A DNA stretch of 64,000 bases from the NCBI GenBank assembly GCA_003194525.1, contig NBIV01000087.1, positions 1 through 64,000 on the forward strand. Reading direction: 5' to 3'. The notes beneath the pieces are model-generated. The model ran no database searches, was not told the DNA's origin, and saw nothing but the letters and a program-made list of their open reading frames with translations. Below are positions 47,204 to 57,518 of this stretch, piece after piece (position 1 is the first letter of the stretch; each line of letters opens with the position of its first letter). Both the position numbers and the translations under genes were made by a program. Source of the DNA: Gracilariopsis chorda. Its lineage: Eukaryota; Rhodophyta; Florideophyceae; Gracilariales; Gracilariaceae.

Positions 47204-47883
47204 CTAAAGAGCTGAAGAGGATCGTCGTGAACCGAACCATGATGGTTCTGCAGTATGCTTCAGGACATCAACAATAAAAGACGAGTGTCTATTTCTGGAG
47301 ATGTAGCAAAAACCTGAGCTTCCAAGTTTAGTAAGCAAAGAAAGATACAATTGTACAAGTAGCCGGAGGACGGAATAGCCTTAAAAGACCCCAAGACATA
47401 TGAGAATAGAATGAAAGCCCTTCACAATCGTCCTTATTGTTCTCTATCTTCTATCACCCCAGTGATAGAAGGACCTGAGATCACCAGTCCTTAAGATCTC
47501 AAACTCAGTGTCCGTTTAACCCTATTTACACGAACCAGGGTTGGGAACCACAAGCCCACGCTCTGAATATACACCCCGAAGCATATTTCCTCTAGACAAA
47601 AACCACATAAGAAGTCGATCTTCATCTAAGCGGCATATGGGGCATGTCCAATTCCCTCGAGATCAGAGTAGAGTTCCCAGTGGAAAAAATGAAAAGTGAC
47701 AGGAAGTTCGCGCGCGATAAACATCGGATCTCCTCTTGACAGACTCAGCCGCACGTGAGTACATGCGCAGAGTGGTGCAGCAATCAAAAGTGCTCGGAAA
47801 GGTGCATCCCCAATACCTTCAAATCGCGTTCATTTCCTTAGTATACAACCTCAACGTCTGAACTTTGAAGCCCGCTGCCATGG
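47204..47883. other. Intergenic, 3' side of the F-box gene
   Basis: AT-richer sequence downstream of the minus-strand F-box/LRR gene. It contains a short inverted pair CTATCACCCCAGTGATAG near 47452-47469. No gene seen. Confidence 0.35.
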
Positions 47884-50331
47884 TCACCCGTCGTCATTCG
47901 CTTGCACCACAGGGTCCCAGACCCCGCCCCTTCCTTCGACAAATCTCTTCATCCCCCCATTACAAGTCACAGTTATATTTGCACTAGGTATGCACTCATG
48001 AACACGATCGATGGCGTCCGGTTTGAACATGCCATGTACTTCTAGTGAACGGAGGGATGTGCACCATGTAACGATGCTCTCCAGTGCATCATCTGTAAGA
48101 TTCTCGGTACTGTCGCGCAACGCAAGATGCAGGAATCGATGTCCCCGCCTACCACACAGTACCTTTACCCCCAAGTCAGTAAGCTGCATGTCTCCTTGCA
48201 GCAACACGTCATCCAATCTCGGAAATGTCCCCAGAACTCTCATCACATCCTGCGAGGTAGGCCCCAACCCAACTAAATGCAACTGTTTTAAACCTGGCAA
48301 GTTCCCCAATGCAATTATCCCGTCAAGAGTAATGTTTCGGCACCCTACAAGCTTGAGAGATCGCAATTTCGAAGAAGCACACGAAAGGTGAACGGGCGTT
48401 CTGTCCGTTATGGCAAAACGAGCAGCCGGTTTGAAATAGAGTTCCTCTAAACTTCTCGAACAACTTAGATGGGATGCTGCCTCGCAGGAAATTTTTGGGC
48501 ATTCTGATATGGCCACAGACGCCAGGTTTTGACACGAGTTAACTAGCTTCTTCACTGCTTCATCTGTAACACGCCCAACGTGGGCGAGTTCTAGCACTCT
48601 CAATTCCGAGCGGTTCTTGAATGAACATAGTGCCTCTATTGATCCGTTTCCAATAAATGGCATGTCTTGCAAATGAAGTGCACGAAGTTTTGGCAGATTT
48701 GCCAAGACATGCTGCAATGGAAGATCCGTAACGTAGTTATTGTTGCATAGCCGGAGACTTTCCAGCATTGTAAGATTTCGCAGTGCAAACGCAGAAACGT
48801 CTGTAATATATCGTGCGCGGTCTAAATTGAGACATCGAAGGTTGGGCATCCGAGTTATTGCAGTAACGAGAGCCTCATCGGTAAGCGTCGACCTGCAAGG
48901 CAAATGATCATGGAGAAGCACTTGCTGAAAGTGTGCATCGCCAATGGGATTCTCATTTTGGTTTTCGTCGCCCTCTTCACCTTCTTCCGCCTGACCCGCA
49001 GGCGCCTCCTCCTCGTTCTGGCCATTCCATACACCAGCATCTTGCATCTGGTTGAAATCCTGGATGAGTTGTAGTATCATTGCATGCGGATTTCCAACCG
49101 GCGGATCGAAAGGAATGTCCGGATTATCGTCCGGAATTTGACCGCGCAAGAATGCACCTAAGTCTTGAATGGCCTGCTCCATCGGAGACGGGGGTTCCGA
49201 GGCAGCTGGGCTTAGTGCTTGTCCACCCGCCGTGTCTTGTTCTCCATTCGTAGGCGCTGCAACTGCGTCTGCCGCCAACGGGGCTTGAATCGCTGCTTCG
49301 GAGCTAGTTGGCGATTCCGCTGGCGCGACATCCTGACTTGCGCCGTAATTTGCCACGTTAATCGCGGGCGCATTCTGCGATAAATGCACGGCGGGTTCAA
49401 ACGGATCAACCGGCAGCGCATCTTCCTCCCACATCGGCAACAGCAGATTGTCGACAGGACCAGTGTCAGACTGCGCAACCTGCGACTCGAACGCAAAATT
49501 CTGCTGTCCCATATGCTCCGGGGGCGGAAGAACCGGAAAGTCCAGCGGAAGTTGATCAGCATCAGGATCTTGATCGAGATCCCCTGGTCCAGCGGGATCG
49601 GCGAACAGACCTTGGTTGCCGGCATCCACAAAGTCGACTTCCTCTATGACCGGGGGTTCCGCAAACATCATCTCGGGTGGTGGCGTGGCGGGTTGCGGAG
49701 TAGGCGTTGCGGGTTGTTGAACGGGCGGTGCCTGCAGCGGTTCCGGGGGCGGTGAAGGAGGGGGAGAATTGTCCGGTGTGGAGTCCGGGGTTGCATCGTC
49801 GCCAAATCCAGCTTCTGCCGGTGGGAACACAAAATGCTGATTTGGTGGCGGGGCAGTTCGACGGCGCACTCGCCGGATCCACGGCACGTGAATGTCCAGC
49901 TCCACAATGGTGCCGGCAAAGCATTCGGTCAAGGCCATGAGCGCTCTTTGCGTGAGTCGTCGCGACAAAGAGATGTCAACCTTCTTGAGTTGTGCTCCAA
50001 TCGAACGAAGAAACTGGAAGAGAGACACAACGTCTGCATCGGACAGCCTGCTGTCCGGGGTGATGGTGACGTGGCGAACGGACGTGCAAAGGCGCAGAGG
50101 GGACCATCCAAGCAGAGCCAAGCGCTTTGCTGAGGCGTTGGTGAGCGATAACGATGTGAGATTGGAAAGATATGCTCGTCGAAAAGCGGTGTTCACCGCG
50201 GCCAGGCGCCACTTGTTGAGGGGCACGGCCGGGGTGGGGTGGCTGTCTCGGCGCTGAGCACCGGACGCGAATCGCAGAACATGTGCGAGCAGGTCATCCG
50301 GCAGCGAAGTGAGCGAGAATCTCGACGCCAT
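47884..50331 (-). CDS. F-box/leucine-rich-repeat protein
   Basis: 815-residue intronless gene. An F-box-like start (LTSLPDDLLAHVLRF) and an N-terminal repeat-like region (to about residue 155, with LKKVDISLSRRLTQRALMAL) are followed by about 320 residues of Pro, Asp, Glu, Gln and Ala-rich low-complexity sequence. From about residue 480 to 790 come AMN1/FBXL-type leucine-rich repeats (LRCLNLDRARYITD; LRVLELAHVGRVTDEAV; LRSLKLVGCRNITLDG; LHLALRDSTENLTDDAL). Such proteins usually act as substrate receptors of SCF ubiquitin ligases. Start chosen at 50331: the frame is open further upstream, but that part is pyrimidine-rich leader-like sequence and the F-box follows this ATG directly. The long acidic insert between F-box and repeats is unusual. 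The substrate cannot be inferred. Confidence 0.85.
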   Translation of the reverse strand: MASRFSLTSLPDDLLAHVLRFASGAQRRDSHPTPAVPLNKWRLAAVNTAFRRAYLSNLTSLSLTNASAKRLALLGWSPLRLCTSVRHVTITPDSRLSDADVVSLFQFLRSIGAQLKKVDISLSRRLTQRALMALTECFAGTIVELDIHVPWIRRVRRRTAPPPNQHFVFPPAEAGFGDDATPDSTPDNSPPPSPPPEPLQAPPVQQPATPTPQPATPPPEMMFAEPPVIEEVDFVDAGNQGLFADPAGPGDLDQDPDADQLPLDFPVLPPPEHMGQQNFAFESQVAQSDTGPVDNLLLPMWEEDALPVDPFEPAVHLSQNAPAINVANYGASQDVAPAESPTSSEAAIQAPLAADAVAAPTNGEQDTAGGQALSPAASEPPSPMEQAIQDLGAFLRGQIPDDNPDIPFDPPVGNPHAMILQLIQDFNQMQDAGVWNGQNEEEAPAGQAEEGEEGDENQNENPIGDAHFQQVLLHDHLPCRSTLTDEALVTAITRMPNLRCLNLDRARYITDVSAFALRNLTMLESLRLCNNNYVTDLPLQHVLANLPKLRALHLQDMPFIGNGSIEALCSFKNRSELRVLELAHVGRVTDEAVKKLVNSCQNLASVAISECPKISCEAASHLSCSRSLEELYFKPAARFAITDRTPVHLSCASSKLRSLKLVGCRNITLDGIIALGNLPGLKQLHLVGLGPTSQDVMRVLGTFPRLDDVLLQGDMQLTDLGVKVLCGRRGHRFLHLALRDSTENLTDDALESIVTWCTSLRSLEVHGMFKPDAIDRVHECIPSANITVTCNGGMKRFVEGRGGVWDPVVQANDDG

Positions 50332-52904
50332 GGCAGAGAGGATTTGAATGAAGGTGGGCGTGGAAAAGTATGGGGGAAGTGTGCAGTTGTGGGGCAAGGA
50401 TGGGAAGATGGGGAAGGAGAGGTTGGGAGAGGAGCGGAGATGGTGGGGTGGGGAGGGGATACGGGATTGTAGTGGGATTGACACAGCTGTGGGTGCGGGT
50501 GAGGAAGTTATCCGGATGTTGATGAGAGCCACGAATTGCAAAAGACCCGAGCAATCAGCTTCTCAATGTCGGTGAAGGCATTCGACTGCGAGACGCAGTC
50601 GCGGCGATATCGGCGTCGCCCACTCTTGGACGCTACCACTGCGCGCGACTGTTCCCGGGCGCGGAGGGGTAGGAATATCTTACACGGATGCTTCGGCTGA
50701 CAAAAATCGTCCCGGAAACGGCTGCAAATTATGCCACCTGTCAAGCTCACTACACTAGATATCCATTCGTAACGTCTAATTTCAGCGCGCAGGACTCTTT
50801 GTCTTTGACATTTGTCCTCTTGAGTCAAAGGCTTTGACTCTTCTGATTTCATTGCTATCGTGCGTGGTGAAGCTAGACGTTGCTCGAGGCGCATGATTTT
50901 ATCGTGCCCCTCAATTGAAACTCCGTAGCAGGAAGCATTGATTGCACGTCGGGCTGTGTGGGCGGCAGACAGGCGTGCATGCCTGATTCGCTTCTTCTTG
51001 AGTAGCCCATGTGAATTGTGAATCATTGAGGTGCAGAATCAATCTGTGCATAACTCTTCTCCGCGAAAGAGATATGACAAATTTCAAGAAATGCGGAAGG
51101 TGTTTCTAGTTCCGGCGACGTGCAGCGCAGAATGATTATGGCTACGAAGACGGATAATGCAGACCAACCAGATAAGAGCAGTTGGAAGTAAGAAACGTTG
51201 CACTGACCCGGTTACCTCTTAAAGTTCGATGTACTCCTGATTTACACCAAGTCCTGCGCCGCCAAATAGGAACGTTCAAATCGGTGATTACGACCATCAC
51301 GCAGTCTATGACAAGGGTGTTAACCATTGTCATAGAAAGTACGTTTCGGTGCTACGCGCAGAAAACATGCTTTGGCAATCCGGATGTCATTCGCTACATT
51401 AACAAGGCGCAGATGAGCACTGCATGCTATCGTGCGTGCTGTATGCTTATCTTATGCTAGATAATGCGTACATGGATATTCGTTTGCACGCATAGTGGAT
51501 GAGAAAGACACTTTTGATTTGTTTAGGTTACCGTTGGAATTGTTACGCAGCTACTGCGCCTTGAAATATTTGCGTGTCCCCTTCACGCCTGGCCAGCTCA
51601 GCAGCGTCCAATACGAGCCTATTAATACATGGGTCCAAGTGTTCACCAAGCAAACAAGAGTCTCACTCCCATACATGTCCTTCGAAGCACGACGGATTAG
51701 TGCTGACGACGAAAAGCGTTCACCAGATTCGAATCATCGGCCTCCAAACTTTGCTGCTTGTAGCTGTTCCACGTAAACCCGATGTTCTCTCTCTCTCTCT
51801 CTGTTTACGAACGAGTAACATCAATTCTATGTTAGCCCGGGGGTTTGCTAAGGACCCCTACAACCTATAACGCGTTCTTCGTACGATAGCTATTAGCTAC
51901 AACCCGGAGTCGTGCTACACACACTGGGTTACTACTATACTAAGAATGCATTAGGTGTCTAGGCGTGTTCAACCGCAGAATCGTTTCGTTTCCGAGGACT
52001 GTTGCCTTCTTCATTCCACCATTTCATTCAACCTGTAGAGGTCCTCGGGTAAGGGGCACACCACGACAAGGCGATTCGCATGTACCACGTTGGCCGCCAA
52101 GAAACCATTGACGACATCCTTTCCGCCCAATCCTCATTTCAGCGGCAAGATCGGGGGTAAGAACCGGCGCGTAACCTGCTGCGGCGTCTGATGCAAGTGT
52201 AGATCCTCCGAGAAAACCCTGGAAAAAACCCCGGTCCAGAGGCTCCTTTGGAGCTCTTCCTTCGAGGGAAAAATTCAGGGAAACAGCGGCTGGATCTTCT
52301 TCCGGTAGCGGGCCCGTGACCGACTGCGTACGTGCAGTTACGCGGGTGACTTTTCAAGACTATTCACCCAGGTCCGCGAGGGCAACTGGCAAGCTGACCG
52401 GTTGCTTGGGCGAGTTTAACGACCTCCCGGGTCGAACCCGATGTTCATAGGGAACGCTCACCATGTGGCCAATGTGGCCCTCTCGTTGTATACGAAATGC
52501 GCAACCCTGCAACAACCACATCCCATGTTCTTTATGAACAACACAGGAATGCAGCTGGACAGAAGGAAGAGTGGACATGAGACAAGCAGAACAGAAATTC
52601 GTTTTCATACGTGCGCGCAACGTTGCACCTCTTCAAGACTCGCGCCAAGCACTCTACACAGCTGATGTTCATCAACTACTTGTGTATGACCATTAAGCCA
52701 GTCAAGAGTGGAAATAATCGTTTCTGTTGTCATATTAATGACACCGACAGTGAATGCAGCCAACAAGTGACGTAAGTTGAGCTCCATGAAGAGTCGCCGC
52801 AAAACTAAAAGCAACACTTTCAATAGGAGGAAGCAGGATAGCCGCCGGTGCCACGAGTTCCTTCGCGCTTCACCGGCACACGTGGCGGTTTGTTGATGAG
52901 GGCG
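50332..52904. other. Gene-poor region, nothing firm
   Basis: The first 200 bp are the CT-rich leader and promoter of the F-box gene. A minus-strand frame at 50508-51026 (172 codons) has no recognisable domain and I do not trust it. A (CT)n microsatellite lies at about 51786-51804. Short open frames elsewhere (52139-52357 and 52360-52620 on the minus strand) look like chance. I found no tRNA or rRNA. Confidence 0.4.
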
Positions 52905-54360
52905 TTAAGCGTTGTGGGCTTGTACGTCAGCTGGGCGAAATCGTTTTGACTCAGCCCCTACGCTAATAGTAGAAGATGCGGCCTCCGCAGAGCTTTTCTT
53001 GCAGCGGGCGCTTTGGAGGTGTGAACGGGCAAAATTGGCATCGAGCACGACTCTCCACGGGGGTAGGTAAGCGTGCACGGTGGCTTGCATCAGTGCTTGA
53101 TACAGATGATATCGAAGGGCGACATGCGTGTTTCGAAGGCATGCACCGTTGTTGTGTACGAGGAATAGCACATGAGGTTGGTACGATGTGCGAGACACAA
53201 AACTGTAGCACAGTGTGTGTGGAGGGAAGAAGGAAATTGGAGTTGATAGCCAATGGGCGTATTTAATGTGTGGGGTGCATGTCTGCAAGTGATGGCAGTG
53301 CTCGTTGGTGAAGTGCAGACTTGACTTGGTTTGTTAAGATTATGCTGTTGAGCGTCATGTGGAGGCAATATTTGTGCTCCTTCCAAGACGTATAGAGCAG
53401 GTACAGCTTGTAGTACGGGCAGTGTGAGGGTGTGTGGGGCGGCGTAACATATTTTAGCTGCCGCGCTGTGTGAAAGCGCGTCCGGTTTGGAGCATGGCGT
53501 GGCACATGTGAAGTTTGGACAAGGTATTGTTGAATGATATGGTATTGTTGAGATGTGGGGGTGGGAGTGGCGATGAGATGGATTGAGGGTTTTGCACAGT
53601 GTGAGGGCGTACTGGTGGGGGGCTTGACAACAAATGGGTTTGAGGCGGTGGCAGGATTGGATATGGAAGTGCAAGTGTGAAGCAGCAGCAACGAGAGGTT
53701 AGTGGGGCATGGTTGGAGCGTTTGGAGCGTGCGGAGCTGCGTTTACACGTGAGCGGGGGGCGTGAGCAGGACAAGTACGAGTGTGCGGTTGGAAGAGGAC
53801 AACAAGGGCGGCGCACGACGTTGGAGGCGGTAGTGATGACACGTCTCGGGTTGCGCGTACCAAAGCGGTACGCGTGGTGGTGACGGGGCGGGGCAGGGGT
53901 GGCGCATGATGACGAAGCTGGTGGGGGGGGTGAAGAGGCGCGTTGGTACAGCGATACGAGGAAGAAGAGGCGACGACGAGCATCACGGTGCGCATGAGAT
54001 GATAGCAAGGCGGGCGACGTTGAGGAACGGGCGGGGGGCGGGGGGCGGTGGCGACGGTGGAGATACGGCGGCGCGAGGGCGATGTGGAAGCGGGTATGAG
54101 CCGCATCGGCGACGGGGGCGACACGGAACGGCAACTGAGCGGGGCGCCATAAAAAACGGGGAACAGCACAGACGCGCGCCACTGGCGGGCGGCTGTAAAT
54201 GGGCGCGCGGCGCGGCGCGGCACAGCGCGTACAGTACAGGGTATCTGTTAGAGCACAGCGCGCGCCGTAATAGAGAGCCGCGTACAGTGCGCGCTGACGT
54301 GCTGCTCTGCGCCGGACGGCGAAAAAATAGAAACGCACCACGTACACACGCGCGTTGACG
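52905..54360 (-). other. Possible minus-strand transcript, C-rich, product unclear
   Basis: Over this stretch the plus strand is G/T-rich and the minus strand C/A-rich, the mirror image of the leader of the zinc-finger gene that starts to the right. Host genes in this window have C-rich leaders on their sense strand, so a gene transcribed leftward from about 54300 is plausible. Several open minus-strand frames (53090-53674, 53263-53691, 53699-54223) are low-complexity and lack any domain I know. Treat as an unproven divergent transcript. Confidence 0.25.
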
Positions 54361-55130
54361 TAATGCAATTCCGCCACTGGCGCGCCTTTCGCACCTGCGC
54401 CCGCACCGCCCGTTCTCTCGTACCAAACCTTTCGTCGCCTTCCTTCCCCCCGCCGTCTCGTCGCGTTCCTTCCGTCGCGTTCCTTCCGTCGCGTTCCTTC
54501 CCCCCCGCGCCCGCCCGCTCGCCCCCCACCCCAAGTCATCGCCCCGAAACAGCCCAGCCCGCCCCCTCCCCCGCTCTCCCCCCCCCCCCCCCAACCCCCA
54601 ACACAAAAAAAAAACACGCTGCGCAGTGCACGGCACCACGCCGCGCCCCAAACAACAGCGCCAGCGCCAGCGCCACATCCGCCGCCAGCGCAGCCCGCCG
54701 TCACGCCCCCCACACCACAAAAAAGAAAAAAAAAAAAAGTACAGCCGTGCGCGTCACGCTCCCATCGCAGCCGCAGCTGGCGAGCCGTACAGTAGCCGCA
54801 CCGCATGCGCCCGTGCCCGTTGTACCTGCGCGCGCCCCGCATGCGCGTCCGCGCGCACCCGCTCCGCGCGCATCGCCCAGCGCGCCCCCCCCCCCCCCCG
54901 TGTCCGCCAGCGACAGCTGCCAACCGCCCGCGTCGTGCTGCCCCGCCCCCTCCCCCCCCCACCACCTTTTCAACCGTCCCCCCAACCCCCCCCCCCCCCC
55001 CTCCCCTCCTTCCCACCCCCTTCCCACCCCCTTCCCACCCCCCTTCCCACCCCTTCTTCTCCCACCACCGACCCTTCCCTCTACAACACCCCCCCCTGTA
55101 CATATTCGTCTCTCCCACCGTCCGTTCTAC
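54361..55130 (+). promoter_or_regulatory. C-rich upstream region and leader of the zinc-finger gene
   Basis: Extremely C-rich on the plus strand, with three long C runs (54578-54592, 54885-54899, 54986-55001). A CRE-like TGACGTAA lies at about 54355-54362, at the point where base skew flips from G-rich to C-rich, which suggests a divergent promoter there. The reading frame of the zinc-finger gene is open through here back to an ATG at 54363, but the composition looks like untranslated leader. Confidence 0.4.
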
Positions 55131-55469
55131 ATGCCCACCGCCTGTGCCGCTGATCCAACGCTGCCCTCCATCATGTCGTGCATGCGTCATCTCTTCGACT
55201 TGCGCGCGCGCGAGTTTGCAACCTTCCTGCAAACGCGCGTCGCGCACGCCTCCAGACCGCGCCAGAAGGCCGATCCATCCAACCCGCTCGCCTTTTCCTG
55301 GCCGCTATCCACGCCAACCGCCCCCCCGCCCGCCCTCCCGCTCCCCCCGTTGCCGCCGCTCCCCCACGTCGTGCGCCCGTCCCAACCGCTCCTGCACGCG
55401 CTGCTGCCCGCCGCGCTGCACCCGCATCGCTCGCCGTCGCGCCTGCCGCTGCCGACCTCATTCCCCGCC

Positions 55470-55500
<31 letters not shown>

Positions 55501-56511
55501 CGCTGCTGCAGCCGCTGCCGCTGCGCCTCAGCGCTCGCGCCACGCCTTCGCACCCGCGCGCGCAGCAGCCGTTTGCGAACAGCTCGCAGCCCGCCTCGGT
55601 GAGGAAGAGGCGTCGTGACTCGGACGACTTGTCGCATGTGGCTAAGAAGGCGCGCGATGTTAGTGCTGGCGCGGTGGCTGTTACAAGCCCCACCGCCGTG
55701 TCAACCGTTGTGATTTCAACTGCGGGTACTACTCCAATTGAGTTTGACAACAGTCGAGTGGGAACGCGTTCTGGTTCAGAGGTGAGTTAGTTGTTTTTTG
55801 GTTGCGTTGCGCGCCTTGCGTTGGCTTATATACATCGCTGTTTTGACTAACGTTTTGTTGCATTGTGCGTGTGCGTACAGACTGAAGATGGCGACGGTGC
55901 CACTTCCACACCTGCATATGAATGCGATTACTGCAGCGCCAAGTTCTGCCGCAAGCATCATCGCGACCGTCATATTCAGAACATCCACGAGGGAAGACGT
56001 CCGTGGACGTGTGAGCAATGCGGCTTTGCATTCCACCAGAAACCTAATCTCGGTAAGCTATACCTCTCTTTGTTCTCTAAGTTTGTGCTGTATGCAATTC
56101 GGTAAGACCACTAACGTGTGTGTGAGGGGGTGCGTAGAGCGGCACATCATGACTGTGCATGAGGAACAAAAGCCGTACCGGTGCAACCAATGCGGCATGT
56201 CGTTTGGGCGAAAGGGCGTGCTCAAAAAGCATGTTCAGACAGTACACGAGCAAACGCGCAAGTTTGAGTGCGACAAGTGCGCGCTGCACTTCAGCCTCAA
56301 GTCGGATCTCAAGCGCCATGTGCTCAGTGTGCACCAGAAGCAGCGTCCGTTTGTGTGCGACACTTGCTCTGCTTCGTTCAGTCGAAAGTCGGACCTGAAG
56401 AGACACACGCTGTCGCTACACCCTGGAGTGGCGCTACCCACGCGCAACCCTTGTGTGTCGACCACCACCACCACCGCCACCACCACGACAAGTGCGCAGA
56501 AGAAGGGCTGA
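55131..56511 (+). CDS. C2H2 zinc-finger protein, five fingers
   Basis: Three exons: 55131-55781, 55881-56052 and 56138-56511, giving 398 residues. The introns are 99 bp (GTGAGT...CTAAC...ACAG) and 85 bp (GTAAGC...CTAAC...TAG). The N-terminal two hundred residues are Pro/Ala-rich with a polyproline run, and the basic KRRRDSDD...KKAR is a likely nuclear signal. Five fingers follow, each C-x2-C-x12-H-x4-H: CDYC..., CEQC..., CNQC..., CDKC... and CDTC.... They are joined by short basic linkers (EEQKPY, QKQRPF) like the TGEKP type. Intron 2 cuts finger 2 just before its histidines. It is probably a DNA-binding transcription factor; the target is unknown. Start chosen at 55131 (MPTACAADP); ATGs at 55173 and 55182 or an upstream one at 54363 are alternatives. 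Confidence 0.85.
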
Positions 56512-57518
56512 CTGCGACTGGGGGGGGGGGGGGGGGGGAGGCGCGGATGTACATTTTGGGGGATGGTTTTTTGTTTTTTTTTTTTTTTTTCTTTATAAAG
56601 CAAGTTGTTTACCTGGTGTGTACGTCGTTGTGTATGCACTGCTTGGTGCGGCGGGAACGAGTGGAAGGGCTGGCGCTGGCGAGCACCAAACGGCGTTTTT
56701 CAGTGCTGCTGTTTATTTGTGTTGTCTTTTTGTGTTTGGTGTTTGGTGTTTGGTGGGTGAAGCGCGCGCCAATGCAGCGCGCTGCGCTGTGTGCTGCGCG
56801 CAGTGCGCTGTGTGCTGCGCGCAGTGCGCACAGCGCTCGCTTACGTCATGGGCGCTTGCGCACGAGTGGCGTTGCGTTTTTCTCTTGTTTTGGCGTTTTT
56901 TTTAAACTTTATTTCGCGCTCTGTTCTTCGTTTCGACTGCAGCACACTGCGCACGCACGCCGTGTGCGCCCTGCAGAACGCCCCCCCCCCCCCCCCCCCG
57001 CCACCGCGCCTTCTGTAATGAGCGCGCGCCCCGCATTACACCCCACAACGCCCAATTACACTTGTCCGCCGCGCGCGCCCCATGCGCACTTGCGTCACAA
57101 CACGGCGCCCCCCAATGGTGTGTGCCGCTCGTTAATCGCCGCCGCCGCCGCTGCCGCCGCTGCCACTCTCGAGACTCCCGTGTGCGCGCGCCCGCTTCCA
57201 CTTGCTCCCACCCCCCACCAACGCTCCCAAACGCCATCTAACTTCACTTCGCACTCTTGCGACCGCCTTACACAATAATACAGCACTCACTGCGTTCCAT
57301 GCGCATATGCGTCACACCCGCCCCCAACCGCTTGTACCTCACAGCTGCCACCGCTGTAATACGCATCCACGTGTCACAGTCACACGTGCTGCCTGTTTGG
57401 AGAGCGTGTGCGCATCGGCGTCACCGCTTTGGTGCAAACTTGACGCTCACACTTTCACCCCCCCCCGCATCATCTCCATCTCCACCACCTCCCCCCACAC
57501 CCCCAAACAAACTCCGCC
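56512..57518. other. Intergenic region with long homopolymer runs
   Basis: 3' side of the zinc-finger gene and 5' side of the next gene. It holds a G run (56520-56538, 19 bases), a T run (56574-56590), a near-tandem GCGCTGTGTGCTGCGCGCAGT (about 56787-56830), a TTACGTCA site (about 56843), two TGCGTCA sites (about 57091 and 57310) and a C run (56981-56999, 19 bases). The right half is C-rich and looks like the leader of the 57519 gene. Confidence 0.5.

Noticed and set aside
46920-47240. A 106-codon minus-strand frame (HLQRADPYPK...)
   Set aside because: It lies across the 161-bp MITE and its hairpin; best explained as a chance frame through the foldback.
50508-51026. A 172-codon minus-strand frame upstream of the F-box gene
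   Set aside because: No recognisable domain, overlaps the F-box gene leader, and no promoter or splice support; kept only as a note.
52370-52450. tRNA-like GGGTCGAACCC (B-box-like) string
   Set aside because: No matching acceptor stem or A box on either strand; the T-arm pairing is poor.
54363-55130. Upstream in-frame ATG as start of the zinc-finger gene
   Set aside because: The extra 256 residues would be almost pure Pro/Ala/Ser from C-run DNA; composition and C runs look like untranslated leader.
53454-55247. A 597-codon open frame on the minus strand
   Set aside because: Low-complexity Gly/Arg/Ala reading that is the mirror of the C-rich leader and first exon of the zinc-finger gene; no domain, and it overlaps a well-supported plus-strand gene.
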